A stretch of 52,480 nt of DNA from an uncultured Fidelibacterota bacterium (GTDB lineage Bacteria > Fidelibacterota > Marinisomatia > Marinisomatales > UBA1611). The stretch lies in the NCBI GenBank assembly GCA_913043235.1, contig CAJWLO010000018.1, positions 1 to 52,480 of the forward strand, read 5' to 3'. The translations under genes and the position numbers were made by a program. Below the pieces are notes generated by a model that searched no databases, had not been told where the DNA came from, and worked only from the letters and a program-made list of their open reading frames with translations. Below, one piece after another: positions 46,377 through 52,480 of the stretch; the first letter of the stretch is position 1, and every line of letters starts with the position of its first letter.

Positions 46377-47555
46377 ATGAAAATAGCCCTATTAACAAAT
46401 GAAATACCTCCTATTTTTTATGGTGGCGTTGCAACCTGGATCGCTAATTATTTGGACATGTTCAGGGATGATCCTGATGTGGAAGTCATCCCTATATTTT
46501 TAGCACATTTGGATGAACCGCCAACTGACTTCCCTGAACGCTATCCTGGAATAAGAATCATCCATGGTCCAAAGGATATAGAAGAAGCATTCCAGGATAT
46601 TGATATAACCGTGAATAACTTATGGGTGGCCTTTGACACTACAAAGGCGATCAAGGATCGCTTTCCTGAAAAAAAGATGTTCTCTATTTGTCATTCCCTG
46701 ATAAAAATGGAGCACAAAACCAATCTTAAAGGCGGTGAAACCGGTGGTTTCTACGAGCAGGAGATAACATTTCAATATTCCGACGCAGTCATTATGATCA
46801 GCAGGTCCGAGTTATCCCATTACATTTCCTTTGGCTACGATAAATATCAGGCTGTTCCTATCGTGATCTATAACAGTTATAAGCCTAAACTCGATAATAT
46901 AGAATGGTGGCCTGATTATGGCCTCAATCATATTGGATACATTGGCCGCCACGTACCCCGAAAGCGACCCGACCTTCCCATAACCGCTGTAGAAAGGTCC
47001 GGAAAGAAAGATGCCCGGGTATTCAATATGGGAGTGGATTATCGCGGTACAACAGGGAATCCTTTCTGGGAGGATTTGGGTAAAAAACATCCCAGACAAC
47101 TAGTGATTATTCCTTTCAGCTCCAATAAGGAAACAGTACGATTCTACTGGAACAGTATCGGTGCTAACTGCATCACCGGTATCTATGAACCTTTTGGGTA
47201 TACAATGTGTGAAACTTTGGATAGGAGAGTGCAAGCCATTGTACAAAATATTGAAGGTCCCAAGGAAATCACAGCCCAGGTGCAAGATTCAGTATTCTAC
47301 TACGAAGTAGACGATGATTTTAATAGAGATGTAGAGAATTTTTTACAGACTCTGGAATTATTTTGGGATACTCACCCTGATGAAAGAAGCGCTATGGCAG
47401 AAAAGGCCCGGTCTGCATTAGATAATTTCCGTCCGGAAGTGATTAAATTAAAATGGAAAGAGATTCTACTCGAACCGCCTTCATCCCATTCTGGTAAGAA
47501 CTTTAAGCGAGAGTCTATTTCTGAGAAATTTGAGCCAGGACAAAGGGGTTACTAA
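46377..47555 (+). CDS. GT4-type glycosyltransferase
   Basis: A 392-residue cytoplasmic GT-B enzyme. The N-terminus LLTNEIPPIFYGGVATWI is that of GT4/GT5 retaining glycosyltransferases (nucleotide-sugar dependent, glycogen-synthase-like). The C-terminal domain has IGYIGRHVPRKRPDL and the donor-binding segment GIYEPFGYTMCETLDRR with the paired glutamates. GT4 includes glycogen, sucrose, trehalose and polysaccharide synthases. Its presence in a starch-degrading operon suggests glycogen or related alpha-glucan synthesis from the imported sugar, but this is inference. It is the last gene before a 102-base convergent gap in which I see no convincing terminator. Confidence 0.8.
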   Translation: MKIALLTNEIPPIFYGGVATWIANYLDMFRDDPDVEVIPIFLAHLDEPPTDFPERYPGIRIIHGPKDIEEAFQDIDITVNNLWVAFDTTKAIKDRFPEKKMFSICHSLIKMEHKTNLKGGETGGFYEQEITFQYSDAVIMISRSELSHYISFGYDKYQAVPIVIYNSYKPKLDNIEWWPDYGLNHIGYIGRHVPRKRPDLPITAVERSGKKDARVFNMGVDYRGTTGNPFWEDLGKKHPRQLVIIPFSSNKETVRFYWNSIGANCITGIYEPFGYTMCETLDRRVQAIVQNIEGPKEITAQVQDSVFYYEVDDDFNRDVENFLQTLELFWDTHPDERSAMAEKARSALDNFRPEVIKLKWKEILLEPPSSHSGKNFKRESISEKFEPGQRGY

Positions 47556-47657
47556 TAATAGATTATTTTATTGCAGGAATTTATTATCTTGATAACTATT
47601 CTAGAATGTCATAACTGCGAGAAAAATAAATAACTGCAATTCATCTGCCTGATTAGT

Positions 47658-50600
47658 CTATTTTAAATAAATAATTTTTTTTGCACTGGATCCGTGTGCT
47701 GTTTTCATACGAATAAAAAATACACCAGAGCTGACATGATATTCCCTGGATGGTTGCCAGGTATAGACATGTTTTCCTGTTTTCAATTTCCCTAAATCGA
47801 ATGATACCACTTCCTGTCCAAGAATATTATAAATCTTAATCGTTCCAGGTCCAGTCTTAGCCAATTGGAAGGGGATGGATACCGCAGGATTAAATGGGTT
47901 GGGGAATGCTGTCCCCAGTGAAGATCTGGACGGCACAATGTTTTGTTCAATGGATTTTAAAACTTGGAAAGCACTGTTTATATTTCCGGGAGTGCCATTA
48001 TCTGTGGAAGCTGCCCAGGAAGCCGCGAGTGTATTGTCCATTTCGGGATTGATCAACTCCAGGGTTGGACCATCCCCATCTGCTCCTTCGGGCCAGACCC
48101 CGGTATCGTCATATTCCAGAGAATCGACCAAATCTCCAACATCATTATAAATTCGGACCTGATCACCGCCTCCACTAAGTCCGAATCCAAAAGAGCCAAT
48201 GGCATTATCCACGTCTGGAAAAGATGCTAAAAACAGGTTGAGATTCTCTGCCAGCACGAGATATTCCTGTGGCTCAATCACAGTCCCTTCCGGAATAGAG
48301 AAAATATGTGAATCATCCTCATCTTTTAGTATCCATCCCGAGATATTGGCAGTTGTTTCATCCGTGTTGTACAGTTCTATCCAGTCTTCCGGGTTAAAAT
48401 CGTCGTTGGAATTGTAATTAATTTCATTGATCACAATGGTACCTATAGACGGACCCGATGTTTCGAAAAAGGCACTAAGTGTAAAGGGATTGTTTGCATC
48501 CACTATTATAGCGGAAGATGAATCTGGGAATTCAGCCCAAGAGCTGAATGTGTACCCATTATTGGGGACAGCACGGACCGGCAAAGGTATGGTAGGAAAA
48601 TAATATCCAGTCCAGCCTTCTTCATCAATGTTCAGGGAGTTGAGCTTGATGGTACCACTACCAGGAGGCTCAATATGTATAGTTACCTGAACCATAGTAG
48701 GGAGATCAAATTTATTTCGCATATGGTTTCTTGCATACAAATGTCTGTTATTACTAAAAGTGGTTATTCTATTCAATTTTGACTGCCAATTCACAGCGGA
48801 ATTGGGCCAGTTGCCATTATTGTACCATCGGGCACGATGAACTGAAATATTATTCTGAATATTGCCCTTGATTGAATCAAGTCGGTTAGTGAGAAAATCT
48901 GGTTGGAAAACTGTGTTTAATAGATCACAATAAATATTAATGAAGGAAAATTTAAAATCTTCATTTTCCATCAATTTTCTAAACAAGAACGTGCTCCATG
49001 GAGGATTAGGCCAGCCTGGACCATCGGGATCTAAGGCAAAACTGAGAGTATTAAAGGTATAAGCATTAGATTCCCAGATCCCAAATCCAAAATCAGTGTC
49101 ATAAAGTATCCAACGCCACTTACCTCCAGTTCGGTGATCTCTCCAAAACTTAATATTATTTCCAGGCCAGTCACGATTATCAATAAAGATCTGGAATGCT
49201 TGATAGCTCATATAAGATTCAATATCTACCCATTGTTCGAGGGCGTCATGGACCTGTGTATCGCTTATATCCTGGTTTTCCAGGTAATCCAGCAGGTTAT
49301 AATAATCGGTATTTATTCCGTGAATCGCTTGACCATTTCCTTCCAGAAGATCAATATCATTTGCATCTAGGTTATGATTGGCGGCAACGAAATGTTCGTT
49401 TACTTTTTCACGAATATTTATAATACCCCAGTATTCCCCATTGATGTAGTGTACAGCAGGACGATATTGCTGGTGATCAATATCAAGATCATTGGCTAAG
49501 CTGGTTATAAATCCATCTCTAAGCATGGTAGATTCCCAGTCATTACCAGAATTACGCAGCGTAAATGCTTCATAACTATCTATTGTAGAGTTGGGAAAGA
49601 GATTATAGTCAATTTCGCTGGGCCCGTAATAATTTCGGGCGTAGATGGCCAGAGATTTTTGCGGAAAACCCCTGCTCCAACCCCCAAATATTTTCACGCC
49701 GGCATTGGATCCATAACCTGTACCATCTGTTTCCAAAATCTCAAAATGAACCGGTCGCTCCCAGTCTTCCCAAAAATTTGCTCCGAAATAAGGAAAATCT
49801 TCTTCAGCATTAGACCCAGAGACATAGATACCCGAGTTTTGATCAAATAAATTGTCCGGATCGGTACTGATAAAGACCGTTGGTAATTGTTGGGGATCGT
49901 CAAAAATATAGGTTTTAGATTCAATCTTGGAAGGCAGCCAGTCCGTTAAGAAGACCCCTGCCCGGACTACAGTATTTTCTTGAATTGGAATAGGGTATTC
50001 ATAAAGCTGAGAAAAAGGTAAAGGGTCTGTTCCATCGAGGGTAAATCGAATTTCGGTATTTGGATCTGTATTGGAAAGTGTAACACTAATGGTTTGCCCA
50101 GGGTTGTAAAATCCTGAGGGCAGGGAATAGGTTGGTTTAGAAAGGGCTCCATAATAGCCCGGCGTATTATTGGATGTTCCCGGTGTGGGCTCACCAAATA
50201 GAGACCAGACATCGCCTTCTAGGAGACGCCCTCGAGACATGTCTGTTGGCAGTGTCCCTGTGTAAATAGAATCCAAAACTATTTCCTGATTATCAGAGAG
50301 AACAATTGTTTCACCACTTGAGCGAATTTTAAAATTAGTATGAAGAGATATAGTGGGGAGATTCATATTCCCGTTCGGCGGTCGTACGTTTGCCTGCTCT
50401 GACTGGTATCCCAATGTTAGGAAAGGAATGCAGCTTAAGTCAGAAGATGTGGAATTATAATTATGAACTTCAATGGCAAGTATATTTTCACCTGCTGTTA
50501 AAGAGAATTCAGCCAGATTAATCCAGACCGGTTCAGGAAAACCGCCAGAATAAATCTCTGCTTCGTGCAACCCAGTAGTCTGTTGGTTGAAATTTACGTC

Positions 50601-51221
50601 TGTATTTGGCGCTCCCATGTTTCTACGTGCAAACTCCTGCCCGTTTAAATAGGCAATATACCCATCATCGTAATCAAGGTGAAAAAGTAGTTTGGAAACA
50701 TTCTCCGGATTGGCCACCTGGAATATTTTTTTCACAAAAACCGAAATGACAGAACCTGTGTAAGTATTATCATCATTGTCCCCATAGCCGAAACCACTGG
50801 AGCCTGTGGACCAGCCGGCCAGATTTGCATTTATTTGTGTCCAGTTGCTAACGGGTGGGCTGGTACCAGGAAAGTACAGCCAAGTATCTCCCCAATCGAT
50901 AACTGCGTCCCACTGACTCACCAGATCGGTACGATCTTTATCTGAAGCGAAAATAACCAGAAATGAACCAGGGCCCATTGTGATTTCAGGCAAGGTCCAT
51001 TTGGTCAGTTCTTCCGGGTCATCACTGATGCTAAATCCACCAAGGTTCACAGTTTCTTCGTGGGTATTATGGAGTTCGATCCAGTCCGGAGTGTCCCCGT
51101 CCTCATCAAAAAGAATGGAGCCGTTGCTGGAAACTATTTCATTAATCTGAATGGATTGACCAATAATTATTTCAAATAGAAATATAATGTATAATAATTC
51201 AGGCGGTTTTAATCTTTTCAT
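47658..51221 (-). CDS. CotH-kinase / lamin-tail surface protein with T9SS tail
   Basis: A 1187-residue exported protein. ATG 51221 is chosen because it overlaps the upstream GH5 stop in ATGA; an in-frame TTG 9 bases earlier is less likely. In order: signal peptide (ELLYIIFLFEIIIGQ); lamin-tail domain (INEIVSSNG ... DWIELHNT); a jellyroll-like segment (about 115-270); a chitobiase-C-like repeat (about 360-445, FTLDGTDPLPFSQLY); a CotH protein-kinase-like domain (about 545-800, with NRDWPGNNIKFW and WRWILYDTDFGFG); an InlB-type repeat (about 890-960); a second lamin-tail domain (INEINYNSNDDFNPEDWIEL); and a T9SS tail (AFPNPFNPAVS). CotH proteins phosphorylate secreted partners in spores. The role here is unknown, perhaps attachment or surface modification linked to the co-transcribed GH5. 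Confidence 0.85.
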   Translation of the reverse strand: MKRLKPPELLYIIFLFEIIIGQSIQINEIVSSNGSILFDEDGDTPDWIELHNTHEETVNLGGFSISDDPEELTKWTLPEITMGPGSFLVIFASDKDRTDLVSQWDAVIDWGDTWLYFPGTSPPVSNWTQINANLAGWSTGSSGFGYGDNDDNTYTGSVISVFVKKIFQVANPENVSKLLFHLDYDDGYIAYLNGQEFARRNMGAPNTDVNFNQQTTGLHEAEIYSGGFPEPVWINLAEFSLTAGENILAIEVHNYNSTSSDLSCIPFLTLGYQSEQANVRPPNGNMNLPTISLHTNFKIRSSGETIVLSDNQEIVLDSIYTGTLPTDMSRGRLLEGDVWSLFGEPTPGTSNNTPGYYGALSKPTYSLPSGFYNPGQTISVTLSNTDPNTEIRFTLDGTDPLPFSQLYEYPIPIQENTVVRAGVFLTDWLPSKIESKTYIFDDPQQLPTVFISTDPDNLFDQNSGIYVSGSNAEEDFPYFGANFWEDWERPVHFEILETDGTGYGSNAGVKIFGGWSRGFPQKSLAIYARNYYGPSEIDYNLFPNSTIDSYEAFTLRNSGNDWESTMLRDGFITSLANDLDIDHQQYRPAVHYINGEYWGIINIREKVNEHFVAANHNLDANDIDLLEGNGQAIHGINTDYYNLLDYLENQDISDTQVHDALEQWVDIESYMSYQAFQIFIDNRDWPGNNIKFWRDHRTGGKWRWILYDTDFGFGIWESNAYTFNTLSFALDPDGPGWPNPPWSTFLFRKLMENEDFKFSFINIYCDLLNTVFQPDFLTNRLDSIKGNIQNNISVHRARWYNNGNWPNSAVNWQSKLNRITTFSNNRHLYARNHMRNKFDLPTMVQVTIHIEPPGSGTIKLNSLNIDEEGWTGYYFPTIPLPVRAVPNNGYTFSSWAEFPDSSSAIIVDANNPFTLSAFFETSGPSIGTIVINEINYNSNDDFNPEDWIELYNTDETTANISGWILKDEDDSHIFSIPEGTVIEPQEYLVLAENLNLFLASFPDVDNAIGSFGFGLSGGGDQVRIYNDVGDLVDSLEYDDTGVWPEGADGDGPTLELINPEMDNTLAASWAASTDNGTPGNINSAFQVLKSIEQNIVPSRSSLGTAFPNPFNPAVSIPFQLAKTGPGTIKIYNILGQEVVSFDLGKLKTGKHVYTWQPSREYHVSSGVFFIRMKTAHGSSAKKIIYLK

Positions 51222-52237
51222 TTTGGCCAATTCACAATAATATTTTTTGCAAGTTTGCCAGCTTTTGTAAGATCATCTTCAGACCAATTGCCAGATGTAC
51301 TCGCACCGGGAACTAAAATAGACCATTCTTCATTTTTATCATTCACAGCCCAATTACAGTGGCTTATTTTATTTTCAAAGCACCAAGCCATCCATTTATC
51401 CGCTTCAGGATCGATTAAACTATAGCCAATTGATCCCCACTCTGTGATAAAAATTGGAATACCATCATTCAGTGCTTCGCTAGCTCTATCACGCAACCAT
51501 TGTTGATGATGTACAGTATAAAAATGTAAGGTATAAGCAATATTGGAATATCCCGTAATAGGATCAGCTGCTGCCAGATCAACTCTTTGGGACCATTCAG
51601 GCGTACCTACGATAATAAGGTTATCAGGGTCAATTGAACGTATGGTCGCAATGATTGATATAGCATAGGGCTTTATGGTATTGCTCCAGGATATATCAAG
51701 GGGCTCATTGTATATCTCATAGATCACATTATCGTACTCACCATATAGATTTGCCATTTCCTGGAAAAACAATGCTGCTTCATTGGTATTGTCTTCAGCA
51801 TGGTGAGAATGCCAATCAATTATAACGTAAATCCCTTCATCTATTGCAGCATCTACGATGGTTGTAACGCGATCCTTATTTGCAGTTTTATTATCGAGAT
51901 ATCCACCAGGATCCTCAACGCCCATTGCTGCTCTAACTATGGTTGTTTTCCAATCATTTTTAAGCCAAGAAACTACCTCAGCTTTATAGTATCGTTCACC
52001 ACCCCAATCATCATTGCTCCAGAAAAAACTGTTTCCAGCGAAACAAATCGGTTCATTGTTTTTATCTAAAATCTTATTTCCATTTTGTTGTAAAAGACCA
52101 TGTATTTGTACCACTGTTGTATCTTTTAGTTCTGTAGAAAAATTATCTGACATACGATTATTTTTATCACAATTAATAGAAATAAAAGAAATAAAGATAA
52201 AGGTAAAAGAAAAAATTGGTGTGCCCGCTATCTTCAT
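51218..52237 (-). CDS. GH5 endoglucanase-like lipoprotein
   Basis: A 339-residue GH5 enzyme. Start ATG 52237 gives a lipoprotein signal (ISFISINC, Cys23) and a GGGAAG ribosome site about 10 bases upstream. A longer in-frame start at 52291 is rejected because it would overlap the stop and tail of the preceding gene. The domain opens VQIHGLLQQNGNKILDKNNE, like GH5_2 cellulases (LxVxGxxLxDxxG). Catalytic residues are E178 in IYNEPLD (acid/base) and E266 in FITEWGS (nucleophile); WHSHHAED carries the conserved histidine. It cleaves beta-1,4-glucan or a related beta-glycan at the cell surface. The stop overlaps the CotH protein start by four bases. Confidence 0.88.
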   Translation of the reverse strand: MKIAGTPIFSFTFIFISFISINCDKNNRMSDNFSTELKDTTVVQIHGLLQQNGNKILDKNNEPICFAGNSFFWSNDDWGGERYYKAEVVSWLKNDWKTTIVRAAMGVEDPGGYLDNKTANKDRVTTIVDAAIDEGIYVIIDWHSHHAEDNTNEAALFFQEMANLYGEYDNVIYEIYNEPLDISWSNTIKPYAISIIATIRSIDPDNLIIVGTPEWSQRVDLAAADPITGYSNIAYTLHFYTVHHQQWLRDRASEALNDGIPIFITEWGSIGYSLIDPEADKWMAWCFENKISHCNWAVNDKNEEWSILVPGASTSGNWSEDDLTKAGKLAKNIIVNWPK

Positions 52238-52253
52238 ATGAATTACTTCCCAT

Positions 52254-52480
52254 TTACTCATTACTTTGGGATTCAGTTTGTATATTTCCATTTAAATTAA
52301 TATTAGTATAGGTCGCGGTAGTCAACTGTGAGTTATCGTGGCTTAAGGTTGCAAGACCAACATATACGGATTTTCCCCAATTTTGAATATTTAATTTGCC
52401 CACTTTGAACCACTCATTTTCCATTTTGATGGAAAAAAATAATGATTTATCTGTTTTTTCTACCTTAAGATTTGCATTAG
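52254..52480 (-). CDS. 3' end of a protein with a DUF1349/laminin-G-like beta-sandwich
   Basis: Reading leftward from the window edge, a frame is open for 74 codons and stops with TAA at 52254-52256. The visible end reads FFSIKMENEWFKVG ... SVYVGLATLSHDNSQLTT, a segment strongly characteristic of the C-terminal beta-sandwich domains (DUF1349, concanavalin-like) attached to many secreted glycosidases. The start lies outside the window. The stop is 16 bases before the GH5 ATG, so the genes are very probably co-transcribed. It was found only as an open frame without a visible start codon. The catalytic part, if any, is not visible. Confidence 0.68.
   Translation of the reverse strand, partial: NANLKVEKTDKSLFFSIKMENEWFKVGKLNIQNWGKSVYVGLATLSHDNSQLTTATYTNINLNGNIQTESQSNE

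Noticed and set aside
47570-47640. An inverted repeat ATTGCAG ... CTGCAAT in the convergent gap
   Set aside because: The arms are only 7 bases and about 57 bases apart with no T tract, so it is too weak to call a terminator.
52238-52291. An upstream ATG for the GH5 gene adding 18 residues
   Set aside because: It would overlap the stop of the preceding gene and place charged residues before the signal; ATG 52237 has a better ribosome site and lipobox.
1-52480. tRNA or rRNA genes, CRISPR arrays, transposases, integrases or phage genes
   Set aside because: None were recognised on either strand by reading; the composition shifts alone are not enough to call a mobile element.

Overview
The window looks like a polysaccharide-utilisation region from a bacterium of the Fibrobacterota-Chlorobiota-Bacteroidota (FCB) group. 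Five secreted proteins end in a type IX secretion (T9SS) sorting domain with a PNPFN-type motif, and a PorV/PorQ-like barrel and a TonB-dependent receptor are present. The style (YPNPFNP tails, lipoproteins, many S1 sulfatases, AT-rich DNA) best fits a marine lineage such as Neomarinimicrobiota (Marinimicrobia/SAR406) or a relative. That placement is an inference from gene style, not a phylogeny. No rRNA, tRNA, CRISPR array, transposase or integrase was seen.

Layout. (1) 1-8915, + strand: the 3' end of a six-hairpin glycosidase, a ROK sugar kinase, a class I mannose-6-phosphate isomerase with an extra N-terminal domain, and four paralogous beta-propeller proteins (DUF4185-like), mostly with overlapping ends. 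(2) 8922-11838, - strand: two sulfatases, one with an altered active-site signature. (3) 12055-15189, +: a large lipoprotein with four tandem starch-binding-like repeats and a T9SS tail, followed by a strong terminator. (4) 15351-37307, +: eleven or more tightly packed genes that could be one 22-kb operon: GH13 amylase, parvulin-type foldase, TonB receptor, a giant calcium-loop T9SS protein, PorV-like barrel, two tandem serine hydrolases, sulfatase, GH43, a third serine hydrolase and two more sulfatases. (5) 37550-47555, +: a TrmB-family regulator, then 4-alpha-glucanotransferase, alpha-glucan phosphorylase, sodium:solute symporter, secreted GH13 amylase and a GT4-type glycosyltransferase. (6) 47658-52480, -: a CotH-kinase/lamin-tail T9SS protein, a GH5 cellulase-like lipoprotein, and the 3' end of a further gene encoding a beta-sandwich domain.

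How the genes fit together. Regions 3, 5 and the first gene of 4 form a starch/maltodextrin system: surface binding, secreted amylases, uptake, and cytoplasmic processing by MalQ and phosphorylase. Regions 1, 2 and most of 4 look directed at sulfated, substituted glycans: sulfatases strip sulfate, serine hydrolases may remove esters, GH43 and the six-hairpin enzyme cut glycosidic bonds, and ROK kinase plus mannose-6-phosphate isomerase feed the sugar into glycolysis.

The most notable observations are: a 24-bp dyad TAGTNACT-N8-AGTNACTA found in front of the TrmB gene, the malQ operon and the distant starch-binding gene, a likely operator set; an A-AAA-AAA slippery heptamer at the exact junction of two propeller genes, the second lacking a signal peptide; and a TonB receptor / giant T9SS protein / PorV set with no SusD in view.
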